Assembly (NCBI GenBank): GCA_015486445.1
Contig: WFRT01000273.1
Coordinates: 1 to 17,597 of the forward strand
Direction: 5' to 3'
Source of the DNA: Pseudomonadota bacterium
Lineage (GTDB): Bacteria; Desulfobacterota; Anaeroferrophillalia; Anaeroferrophillales; Tharpellaceae
DNA length: 17,597 nt
Shown here: positions 8,426-15,342 of the stretch, one piece after another
Layout of the letters: each line of letters starts with the position of its first letter
How positions within the stretch are numbered: position 1 is the first letter of the stretch
Translations under genes and position numbers: made by a program
The notes under the pieces: generated by a model
What the model was told of the DNA's origin: nothing
Databases searched by the model: none
What the model saw: the letters and a program-made list of their open reading frames with translations, nothing else

Positions 8426-9895
8426 ATGGAAATGCTGGAATTTGTTGTCCCGGCACTCAATCTTAAGGCGATCCTGCCGCAGTTGATCCTGGCCCTGACG
8501 GCATTGACCGTTCTGCTGGTCGATGTTTTTGCCGGGAAGGACGGCAAAACCTCCCTCGGCGGACTGTCCCTGATAGGCGTAGTTGCGGCCCTGGTCACTC
8601 TCTTTCTTTCCCGGGGAGATTTTGAATCGGCCTACGCCGGCATGCTGGCGGTGGACGGATTCGGTTTTTTCATTACTTTGATTATCTGCCTGGTGGCCCT
8701 GCTTTCCATCCTGGTGGCGATCAGCTATGAAAAGGTCTGCCCCGAGATTCGTTCCGGCGAGTTTTACAGCCTGCTGCTGTTTGCCGCTTTCGGCATGTCC
8801 TTCATGGGCAGCGCCAGCAACCTGATCATGATTTTTGTCGCTTTAGAGACCATGTCAATTTCCATCTATGTCCTGGCCGGCTTCAAGCGCGACAATCTCA
8901 AGTCGATCGAATCGGCCCTTAAATATTTTCTCCTCGGGGCTTTTGCCTCCGGGTTTCTGCTTTTTGGTTTCGCCCTGATCTACGGTGCCGCCGGAACCCT
9001 TGATATTGTCAAGCTGGGCAGCTTCTTCACCGCGCACCCCGATCTCCTGCACCAGCCCCTGGTTATGGGCGGGGTGGCGCTGATGACGGTCGGCTTCGGT
9101 TTCAAGATCGCGATGTTTCCGTTTCACATGTGGACCCCGGATGTTTACGAGGGCGCTCCGAGCGTGGTTACCGGCTTCATGGCCACCGGGGTCAAGGCCG
9201 CGGCCTTCGCGGCCCTGGTGCGGGTCTTTTTCGTCGCCTTTGCCGCGTTGCAGACCGACTGGACCACGATCATGTGGATTGCCGCCCTGCTGACCATGAC
9301 GGTCGGCAACCTGATCGCCATCTCCCAGACCAACATCAAGCGCATGCTGGCCTATTCCAGTATCGCCCATGCCGGCTACCTGCTGATCGGTTTCGTGGTC
9401 GGCAGCGAGATCGCCCGCTCCGCCATTCTCTTCTACCTGCTGGGCTACGCCTTCGCCAACATCGGCGCTTTCGCGGTGATCTCGGCCATGGGCAGCAAGG
9501 GCGAGGAGTACAACGAGTTGAGTGATTTCCAGGGCGTCGGTTTCAAGTACCCCATGCTGGGCCTGACGATGAGCATCTTCCTTTTCTCGATGGCCGGGAT
9601 TCCGCCGGCGGCCGGCTTCATGGGCAAGTTCTTCATCTTTTCCGAAGCCATCAAGGCGGGTTATGTCTGGCTGGCAATTTTCGGGGTCATCAACAGCGTT
9701 ATCTCGCTTTACTACTACCTCGGCGTGATCGTCCGGATGTACTTCAAGGATCCGGAGAGAGAGATCAGCATTGCGGCACCGGCCGGCACCTTGGTCGCGG
9801 CCCTCTCGCTGGCCGCTTTCGGTGTTCTCCAGATGGGGATCTTCCCCTCCTACGTATGGGACCTGGCCCGCGCCTCCGCGAAGATGCTGATGTAG
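8426..9895 (+). CDS. nuoN: NADH-quinone oxidoreductase subunit N (antiporter-like), last gene of the operon
   Basis: NuoN/ND2 is the antiporter-like pump adjoining NuoK. Conserved residues seen: the TM5 glutamate in FVALETMSISIYVLAGFKR, the TM7 lysine in FGFKIAMFPFHMWTPDVYEG, the following lysine in ATGVKAAAF, and the TM12 lysine in AAGFMGKFFIF. The length (489 aa) is typical. I chose ATG 8426 because GGAGGA at 8415-8420 ends 5 nt upstream; the in-frame GTG at 8423 would leave only 2 nt. It is preceded by an 87-nt AT-rich spacer after nuoM and followed closely by a strong terminator. Confidence 0.95.
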   Translation: MEMLEFVVPALNLKAILPQLILALTALTVLLVDVFAGKDGKTSLGGLSLIGVVAALVTLFLSRGDFESAYAGMLAVDGFGFFITLIICLVALLSILVAISYEKVCPEIRSGEFYSLLLFAAFGMSFMGSASNLIMIFVALETMSISIYVLAGFKRDNLKSIESALKYFLLGAFASGFLLFGFALIYGAAGTLDIVKLGSFFTAHPDLLHQPLVMGGVALMTVGFGFKIAMFPFHMWTPDVYEGAPSVVTGFMATGVKAAAFAALVRVFFVAFAALQTDWTTIMWIAALLTMTVGNLIAISQTNIKRMLAYSSIAHAGYLLIGFVVGSEIARSAILFYLLGYAFANIGAFAVISAMGSKGEEYNELSDFQGVGFKYPMLGLTMSIFLFSMAGIPPAAGFMGKFFIFSEAIKAGYVWLAIFGVINSVISLYYYLGVIVRMYFKDPEREISIAAPAGTLVAALSLAAFGVLQMGIFPSYVWDLARASAKMLM

Positions 9896-9930
9896 GATTT
9901 CTGCCGCAGACACGGAAGCGAGATTTTGGC

Positions 9931-9971
9931 AAAAAAAGCCCGGTGCGAACTGATTTCGCACCGGGCTTTTT
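9931..9971. terminator. Bidirectional intrinsic terminator
   Basis: A perfect 12-bp stem (9938-9949 pairing with 9955-9966) has a 5-nt loop, a run of A on its left (9931-9937) and a run of T on its right (9967-9971). It can therefore terminate both the + strand nuo operon and the - strand gene ending at 10053, which converge here. Confidence 0.93.
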
Positions 9972-10052
9972 CGTTGTGGCGGCAGGGGTCTGGGGCCGGG
10001 CCGGCGGCCTGAATCGGGGAAGATGCCCCGGGGGTGCTGCGCGGCAGTTTCT

Positions 10053-10640
10053 TTAGGGGCCGGGGTCAAATTCCAGGCCGCGAAAGAGCGGGTTGTCGCT
10101 TTTGGCGATCCTGGCCCTCATGTTCTGCACGTATTGCGGCCTGAGATTGTCTTTCCAGCGCGGCATGCCGCCCCGTTCGACGTAGCGCACCAGGGCCTGG
10201 AAGCTGTTTTTATCGAAGAGGTATTCCCCGAAGCGGACCCGGTCTTCCGGCCGGCGTGAAAATTCAAGCTCCCGGCACTCGGCGAACCGGGCAATCAATT
10301 CCTTAAAGAGGTTTTGGGTTTTGTCCCCGAACGGGTTCTGGCGAAAGTCTTCGGGCTTGTCCGGGAAAGGGAACCGGAGATAGGTCTGGCCGATAAAACC
10401 GGTGTGGCGGGTGCCGTTGATCGCTCCCCTCAGGTCTCCCACGGCCGCCGGGTCGGCAATCTCGTAGACCGCGAACCTTTCATCCGGGTGCCAGTAGCTT
10501 TTTTCGGCGCAGGTGGAAATGAACCGGCAGAAGGCGTCGGCAAAGAAAAAGTATTGCTGCAGGAGCAGCATGTCTGATTCAATGTTGAAAAAACCAAAGG
10601 CCACCCGGCCGTGGCTCAGGGTCTCAAAACTCAGAGGCAT
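10053..10640 (-). CDS. Hypothetical protein, 195 aa, unrecognised family
   Basis: I do not recognise this protein. It is predicted to be soluble: no signal peptide and no transmembrane helix. It is rich in aromatic residues, with a Phe-rich N-terminal third (GFFNIESDMLLLQQYFFFADAF) and a charged C-terminal half. Two Cys fall in the N-terminal third (FCRFISTC). The N-terminal LSHGRVAFGFFNIESDMLLL and the internal GTRHTGFIGQTYLRFPFPD look like conserved blocks. The GC-rich third-position pattern supports a real gene. ATG 10640 is preferred because AAAGGGGTGG lies just upstream; a GTG at 10646 is in frame but overlaps that site. It follows msrBA by 90 nt on the same strand and shares the bidirectional terminator with nuoN. 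It could belong to the flavodiiron/Msr transcript, but that is inference. Confidence 0.72.
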   Translation of the reverse strand: MPLSFETLSHGRVAFGFFNIESDMLLLQQYFFFADAFCRFISTCAEKSYWHPDERFAVYEIADPAAVGDLRGAINGTRHTGFIGQTYLRFPFPDKPEDFRQNPFGDKTQNLFKELIARFAECRELEFSRRPEDRVRFGEYLFDKNSFQALVRYVERGGMPRWKDNLRPQYVQNMRARIAKSDNPLFRGLEFDPGP

Positions 10641-10730
10641 TTCCACCCCTTTCTCTCTTTTCTGGCGTTGCCCTCAGGTGCCGCCCTTATCACCAGGCCG
10701 CGGTTTTACGGAAAGCCTTTTCCGGCCCGT

Positions 10731-11663
10731 TTAAAATCTCTTCTTGTAGGCATGACAGTAGGGTCGCCGTCCGCTTTTGTCGTAGTAGTCCTGGTGGTAT
10801 TCTTCGGCCTCCCAGAAGGTTGCGGCGGGCAGCACCATGGTGGTCACCGTGTAACCGTTGGCCTTGAGTGCCCGGAGCAGGTCACGGGCCGTTTTCTCTT
10901 CCGCTTCGTTTTGATAGAAAATTGCGGACCGGTACTGTTTGCCGATATCCGGGCCCTGACCGCCGACCTGGGTCGGGTCGTGAATCTCGAAGAAAAAGCG
11001 GGCGAGTTCTGCGTATGTCACCCGGGCCGGATCGTATGTCACCGCGACCGTCTCCAGGTGCCCGCTGTCGCCCGCCGTTACATCGTGATAGGTGGGGTTT
11101 TCCAGCTCTCCTCCCATGTAGCCCGAAACCGCCTTGACGACCCCCTTCCGGTGTTCGAAAAGGTATTCCACCCCCCAGAAGCAGCCTCCGGCGAAATAGG
11201 CCGTGGCGGTTTCAGGGGTATCCTTTTCCGGGACGAAAACCAGGGCGATGGAGTTGACGCAATGCCTTGTGTTTTTTTCCGTCAAGTGTTCACCGGTGAA
11301 GACATGGCCCAGGTGGGCCCCGCAGTTGGCGCACAGGATCTCGGTCCGGCTGCCGTCGGCATCCTTTTGCCGCCGTATCGCCCCCTTTATTTCATCATCA
11401 AAACTCGGCCACCCGCAGGCGGAGTCAAACTTGTCGGATGAACTGAAAAGCCGCGCGTTGCAGCGTTTGCAGTGATAATATCCCCGGCCCGTGAAATTGT
11501 AGTATTTCCCGCTGAAAGGCGCCTCCGTGCCTTTATGGACGAGGACTCTTTCCTCTTCCGGGGTGAGCTTGTTGAAAGTCTTTTGCTCCATGGTCACACC
11601 TATCCCACCGGCGACCGGGATAAACAGCAGGGTGAGGGCAAAAATCAGCGTCAGCCGGCGCAT
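10731..11663 (-). CDS. msrBA: Exported bifunctional methionine sulfoxide reductase MsrB-MsrA fusion
   Basis: This enzyme reduces methionine sulfoxide in proteins, with MsrB acting on the R and MsrA on the S epimer. Residues 1 to about 22 are a hydrophobic signal peptide with a basic start (MRRLTLIFALTLLFIPVAGG), so a periplasmic enzyme is inferred. The MsrB domain (about 30-145) has zinc cysteines C65, C68, C111 and C114, the SACGWPSFDD motif and catalytic Cys135 in RHCVNS. The MsrA domain (about 153-310) has catalytic Cys161 in GGCFWGVE, plus GDSGHLETVAVTYDP. The MsrB-then-MsrA order is one of the known fusion orders. An internal Met25 could start a cytoplasmic form, but AGGA upstream of 11663 favours the long form. 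It lies 30 nt after the flavodiiron gene, a probable operon for oxidative or nitrosative defence. Confidence 0.94.
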   Translation of the reverse strand: MRRLTLIFALTLLFIPVAGGIGVTMEQKTFNKLTPEEERVLVHKGTEAPFSGKYYNFTGRGYYHCKRCNARLFSSSDKFDSACGWPSFDDEIKGAIRRQKDADGSRTEILCANCGAHLGHVFTGEHLTEKNTRHCVNSIALVFVPEKDTPETATAYFAGGCFWGVEYLFEHRKGVVKAVSGYMGGELENPTYHDVTAGDSGHLETVAVTYDPARVTYAELARFFFEIHDPTQVGGQGPDIGKQYRSAIFYQNEAEEKTARDLLRALKANGYTVTTMVLPAATFWEAEEYHQDYYDKSGRRPYCHAYKKRF

Positions 11664-11693
11664 CGGTTTTCCTGTAAAAGGGTTAGGGTTGGA

Positions 11694-12872
11694 TTACGCA
11701 AGCCCCAGCTCTTCGTGTTTTGCGGCGATGGTCGCGGCCAGGGTGTCGAGGGCGGCGAAGGCCTCGCTCGTGGGGGCGCCCTTGACCAGCACGGGGTCGA
11801 TGACCTCCACCTTGAGATTGGGAATCAGCCCGGCCAGGGTCTCTACCGTCTTGCCTCCCCAGCCGTAAGAGCCGATAATCGATAAAAACCTGGTCGGGGG
11901 ACGCAGGGCGTTGGCGAGAAAGGCCGCGTAAACGGCGTCGGGGTGGGGGCCGGCCAGCACCGTCGGTGTGCCGACGACTATGGTCGCCGCATCGACCAGG
12001 GAAATGGCCAGTTTCCCGATGTCGGTAACCACGAGGTTGAACTGCTCGACATTGACGCCCTTGTCCACGAGGGAGCCAATCAAAAAATCCACCATCTTAC
12101 TGGTGCTCCGGTGCATGGAAACATAGGGTATCACGACCTTGTTTCGCAGCGGCCCGTCGACCCATTCCTTTTGCGCCTCGATGATGAACGACGGGCGCGG
12201 ATAGAGCTGGCCATGGCTGGGAGCGATGAGCTCGATGTCGTAAGCCGCGATCTTTTCCAGGTTCTTTTTGATGACATTGCGAAAGGGCATCATGATTTCC
12301 GCGTAATAGCGCTTCGCCGCCTCGTAGACCCGGCCTTCGTCGGTGACAAAGAGTTCGCTGGTCGCGATGTGCGAGCCGAAAAAATCACAGCTGAACAAAA
12401 TCTTGTCTTCCCGCAGGTAGGCCACCATGGTTTCGGGCCAGTGCACCCAGGGAGTGTGAATGAATTCCAGGGTCTTGCCGCCGAGGGCAAGGGTTTCCCC
12501 GTCGGTGACCGTAACAAAAGCGTTCTCGGGCACCTGGAGCAGGTCCATCAGTATCTTTTTCGCCTTGGGACTGGTCACCAGTTTCGCCTCAGGATACATG
12601 GAAAGCAGCTTAGGAATGCAGCCTGAGTGGTCCTGCTCCGCGTGCAGCGAGATTATGTAATCGAGCCGGCCAACGTTTTTGAGCTGCCCTTCAAGTTCGT
12701 AGAACAGGTCTTCTTCAACGGCATCTATCAAAACCGTCTTTTCACTTCCTTTAACCAGGAAAGCGTTGTAGCTGGTGCCATCGGGGAGGGGGATGAGGGA
12801 GTCAAACAGCCGGCTGTCCCAATCCACAAAGCCCATCCAGTAGATATTGTCTTTGATCTTTCTCGGGTTCAT
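11694..12872 (-). CDS. fprA: Flavodiiron protein (A-type; O2/NO reductase)
   Basis: Flavodiiron proteins reduce O2 to water or NO to N2O in the cytoplasm of anaerobes. The N-terminal metallo-beta-lactamase-like domain (about 1-245) shows the diiron ligands His77-x-Glu79-x-Asp81-His82, His144 (HTPWVHWPE), Asp163 (SCDFFGSH) and His220 (APSHG). The C-terminal flavodoxin domain (about 250-392) starts at VVIPYVSMHRSTSKM and contains VVGTPTVLAGPHP and SYGWGGKTV for FMN binding. It has 392 aa, with no C-terminal rubredoxin or flavin-reductase extension, so it needs a separate electron donor. AGGAGG lies 7 nt before the ATG. It is the first gene of the leftward cluster with msrBA. Confidence 0.95.
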   Translation of the reverse strand: MNPRKIKDNIYWMGFVDWDSRLFDSLIPLPDGTSYNAFLVKGSEKTVLIDAVEEDLFYELEGQLKNVGRLDYIISLHAEQDHSGCIPKLLSMYPEAKLVTSPKAKKILMDLLQVPENAFVTVTDGETLALGGKTLEFIHTPWVHWPETMVAYLREDKILFSCDFFGSHIATSELFVTDEGRVYEAAKRYYAEIMMPFRNVIKKNLEKIAAYDIELIAPSHGQLYPRPSFIIEAQKEWVDGPLRNKVVIPYVSMHRSTSKMVDFLIGSLVDKGVNVEQFNLVVTDIGKLAISLVDAATIVVGTPTVLAGPHPDAVYAAFLANALRPPTRFLSIIGSYGWGGKTVETLAGLIPNLKVEVIDPVLVKGAPTSEAFAALDTLAATIAAKHEELGLA

Positions 12873-13339
12873 GATTTGCCTCCTGGGTGCTGGTGTTAAT
12901 CTCTGGTTTCACACTGTGGCGGGGCTGTAAAACCCCGCCCTGTATCCCTGTGCTGCACGGTTTTTTGCGGATTTGCTGAAGCGGCCCGCTGCCGGGCTGT
13001 TGGTCGGGAATGAAAAATTACCTCTGGCTATTTTCCCCGGAAGTTGCTATTTTGAGAAAATACGTAAAAAAAACAAAAAACAGGCTTTCCCCCTGAAGCA
13101 TCATAAAGCGTCTTGCCCGCCCCGATACAACATCAAATGCAACATGCCTTCGAGAAGGGATTCCCGACATCCTGAATAAAACCCCGATAACAGGGTTTCG
13201 TGGTTGTTCAGGGACATCGGGATGAGGCCTAAACCCGGCTTGCCCAGGACGATTGGGCGGCGTGGCGGCAGAGTTCGAGTGTTGCTCATGCATCCGGAAG
13301 CGATGATGCTGTCTTTTGGTATGGAGGTTGTACACTACC
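12873..13339. other. Intergenic region between divergent fprA and outer-membrane protein genes
   Basis: These 467 nt hold no convincing gene. A 7-bp GC hairpin (12918-12939) lies in the likely fprA leader. An A/T tract lies at about 13048-13082. A nested inverted repeat follows at 13171-13212 (CCTGAA...TTCAGG outside AAACCC...GGGTTT), in the likely leader of the outer-membrane gene. The promoters for both flanking genes must lie here, but I see no clear -35/-10 pair. Confidence 0.6.
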
Positions 13340-14143
13340 ATGAATTGCTCGAAAATTGCCAGTACGCTCTTGTTGTTCTGCCTGCTGCTCGGATTTGCGG
13401 TGGTTTCGGCTGCGGCTGCCGATTTAAGTATCTCGGCCGGCGGCGGGGTGTGGCGAAACGAGGGGGACGGGGAGTTGCGTTTTAAAGACAACCCTTCCGT
13501 GGATGTTGATTATCTTGACTACGACGACGAGAACCGGGGTTATGTGTGGGCCGAACTCAGGCACCCGGTTCCGTTTCTGCCCAATCTCAGGCTTGAATAT
13601 GTGGACTTGAAGTTTTCCGCGCACTCGGACCATGCCTTTGCCTGGGAGAACATCATCTTTGATACCGACACCGCTACCGAGACAAAACTTACCCAGGTGG
13701 ACATGGTGCTTTTCTATAATGTTGCCAGTGTGTCCTGGTTCGACCTGGATCTTGGCGTCGATGTCAAGTACATCGATTTCGAGTTTGACGCCGACGGGTC
13801 CGGCAAGTCATTTGACGACCCCTCGAAAACCGCTGAATATTCAGTGCACGAAGACGAGGACCTGTTTGTTCCTTTTGTCTACGGCAAGGTCCGGTTCAAT
13901 ATTCCGGAAAGCAACTTCGGTATCGAGGGCAATGCCAGGTATATAACATATAAAGACTCCGATGCCTTGGATACCAGTATCAAGATTGATTACCTGTTTG
14001 ATGTCAAGCCGGTAAAATTCGGTATCGAGTTGGGCTATCGCTATGAGAGCATCGATATCGATGAAGATGATTTCAGCGGCCTTACCTTCGATATCGATAT
14101 CGATATCAAGGGTTTCTTTGCCGGAGTCGTCTGTAAATTCTAG
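13340..14143 (+). CDS. Outer membrane beta-barrel protein (TIGR04219-like)
   Basis: This is a predicted outer-membrane beta-barrel of 267 aa. Residues 1 to about 27 are a signal peptide (MNCSKIASTLLLFC, then LLLGFAVVSAAAA) with likely cleavage before DLSIS. The rest alternates polar and hydrophobic residues in strands such as RGYVWAELRHP and KFGIELGYRYESID. It ends in a terminal Phe (GFFAGVVCKF), as required by the BAM assembly machinery. It is strongly acidic, with DYLDYDDE and the short repeat DIDIDIDIK, the latter encoded by a GATATC repeat near 14088-14107. The pattern recalls the TIGR04219 family of unknown function, but I cannot confirm the match. ATG 13340 is chosen because GGAGGT (13323-13328) precedes it and a proper signal peptide starts there; the TTG at 13316 is unlikely. 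It stands alone on the + strand. Confidence 0.83.
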   Translation: MNCSKIASTLLLFCLLLGFAVVSAAAADLSISAGGGVWRNEGDGELRFKDNPSVDVDYLDYDDENRGYVWAELRHPVPFLPNLRLEYVDLKFSAHSDHAFAWENIIFDTDTATETKLTQVDMVLFYNVASVSWFDLDLGVDVKYIDFEFDADGSGKSFDDPSKTAEYSVHEDEDLFVPFVYGKVRFNIPESNFGIEGNARYITYKDSDALDTSIKIDYLFDVKPVKFGIELGYRYESIDIDEDDFSGLTFDIDIDIKGFFAGVVCKF

Positions 14144-14193
14144 GCTGCTTGCGGCTTCTCTTCACTTACTTTCGCAGGGCTTTCTTTCGAGCT

Positions 14194-14712
14194 TCATCTT
14201 ATCTCTTCAATCCCGACATTATACCGTGATTTGAACTTCACCCGGGCAACCGTTTTGGGAATGGTGGCCAGGTACAGGCCTGTTGACTTGTAGGTGTTTT
14301 TGTCGCCTTCGGTAATCTGGTATAGAACCAGCAGTTCGTCACCGTTCCGTTCAGAGTAGACCAGGTCGATTTTCTTTGCGATGTTCGAGGGCTTTGTGAT
14401 GATGGCAATGACCGCGTTTTTCGTGAAATCAATTTTGTCAATTTTGTTGGTCATGGTTTTGGCCGGCCCGAAATATTTGTCAAAATCTTCCTGACTGCTG
14501 ATTGCCAGGTGCCTGAAGTCGTAGTCGTGGTCAAACTTTACGGTATTCTTGACAAAATAGCCCCGCAATTCCTTAACCTCGCTGATCTTGACATTTTCCC
14601 TTTCCCGGGCGGTTTCCGCCCCCGGGTCTCCGGGCTGGTTCCCGGCCTGTATCGTGCTGCAGCCCAGAAAAATAAAAACAATTGCGACAAATATTCCAAT
14701 TCTTGTTAACAT
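14194..14712 (-). CDS. Predicted lipoprotein, unknown function
   Basis: This encodes a 172-aa predicted lipoprotein of unknown function. The start (MLTRIGIFVAIVFIFLGC) is a lipoprotein signal with a lipobox ending at Cys18 (FLGC-S), followed by a flexible linker of Gly, Pro and Glu. The mature part is basic and soluble, with the blocks HDYDFRHLAISSQEDFDKYFG, NAVIAIITKPS and DELLVLYQITEGDKNTYKSTG. ATG 14712 is supported by GGCAGGAG about 6 nt upstream; the open frame continues to 14823, but that would bury the lipobox 55 residues inside. It is downstream of the ecotin-like gene on the same strand and convergent with the outer-membrane protein gene. The C-terminal block resembles no family I can name. 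Confidence 0.8.
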   Translation of the reverse strand: MLTRIGIFVAIVFIFLGCSTIQAGNQPGDPGAETARERENVKISEVKELRGYFVKNTVKFDHDYDFRHLAISSQEDFDKYFGPAKTMTNKIDKIDFTKNAVIAIITKPSNIAKKIDLVYSERNGDELLVLYQITEGDKNTYKSTGLYLATIPKTVARVKFKSRYNVGIEEIR

Positions 14713-14815
14713 TTCGGCTCCTGCCACGTTTTTACGGTTGCTTTGCTTTTTTGGGTACGGTTCAATCTTTTCTTTCCTTATTTCATGTTCATTTCGGTCT
14801 AAGAGGGCTCCCGGG

Positions 14816-15190
14816 TCACCCATTTTCGATCTTTTTGCTTTCTGTTCCGGTACTCCATATGCGGTAGCGGACCTCGACCCCTTCAGGCGCGTACACCACC
14901 ACCGGTAAACGGCTGTTGTAACGAATCAAGTAGGGTCCTCCTCCCAGCGTGATGAACCGCTCCACCTTGACCGCCTTCGGGTTGACCGCCATCATGGTGC
15001 CGGCCAGCGGGCCCAGTTCGCTGACGACATAGCGAGTGAAGCCCCACCCTTCGATGGTCTTTTTTTCGATCCTGCCGCCGAAAAAATACCTGTTTTTTTT
15101 ATCAACTCGGACAGTTTTGCCGACGATCAGCTCCACCATGAACAGGGATTCGTCTTTCTCCTTGGGGAGCTGCAGGACATGCCTGACCAT
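14816..15190 (-). CDS. eco: Ecotin-like serine protease inhibitor (secreted part; signal peptide out of frame)
   Basis: Ecotins are periplasmic dimeric inhibitors of trypsin-fold serine proteases. The match to E. coli ecotin runs along the protein: QLPKEKDESLFMVELIVGKT, then GGRIEKKTIEGWGFTRYVV, then TMMA, then RYNSRLPVVVYAPEGVEVRY. The reactive-loop Met-Met (P1-P1') is present. The two Cys that form the E. coli disulfide are replaced (VDKKN and MMAVN), so the loop is not disulfide-braced. The 124-aa ATG frame starts at a Met conserved inside the ecotin domain (TGMVRHVLQL against KGMKRQVIQL), so it lacks the first part of the mature protein and the signal peptide. The missing part is present upstream in another frame (15191-15291). 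As it stands, this frame yields a cytoplasmic N-truncated product, unless the shift is an assembly error. Confidence 0.88.
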   Translation of the reverse strand: MVRHVLQLPKEKDESLFMVELIVGKTVRVDKKNRYFFGGRIEKKTIEGWGFTRYVVSELGPLAGTMMAVNPKAVKVERFITLGGGPYLIRYNSRLPVVVYAPEGVEVRYRIWSTGTESKKIENG

Positions 15191-15291
15191 TCCCGTCGCC
15201 GCCGGCGGAAAAGCCTTCAGGTTGTCCGCCGCGTGAACCGAAAGCGCGGCGGCTATACCAGGGCGACAACGACTGGGTAAATTGTCTTCAA
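15191..15291 (-). pseudogene. eco: Frameshifted 5' end of the ecotin-like gene (signal peptide)
   Basis: On the - strand, AAGGAG at 15304-15299 sits 7 nt before TTG 15291-15289. From there the frame reads (M)KTIYPVVVALV and meets TAG at 15255-15253. The ecotin frame, open back to TAA at 15310-15308 but with no start codon, reads IAAALSVHAADNLKAFPPAATG up to the Met at 15190. Joining the two with one extra base near 15256 gives a classic signal peptide with cleavage at VHA-AD. This implies a one-base deletion or a sequencing error. No alternative ATG, GTG or TTG exists in the ecotin frame upstream of 15190. Confidence 0.78.
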
Positions 15292-15342
15292 ATTTTTTCT
15301 CCTTGGCTTAACCTCAATTAAAAATGGGGGGATTACCATTCG

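Noticed and set aside
8855..10069. 404-aa open frame on the - strand opposite nuoN
   Set aside because: Shadow of nuoN that also runs through the bidirectional terminator.
10709..10724. CGGAAA/TTTCCG hairpin after msrBA as a terminator
   Set aside because: Only a 6-bp stem and no T run on the - strand; the downstream gene is probably co-transcribed.
12918..12939. GGCGGGG/CCCCGCC hairpin as a terminator
   Set aside because: No T run on either side; it lies in the probable leader of fprA, so at most a leader structure.
13018..13491. 157-aa open frame on the - strand before and into the outer-membrane protein gene
   Set aside because: Overlaps the signal peptide region of a better supported gene and has no motif.
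14144..14193. Terminator between the convergent outer-membrane protein and lipoprotein genes
   Set aside because: I found no stem-loop with a T run in this 50-nt gap.
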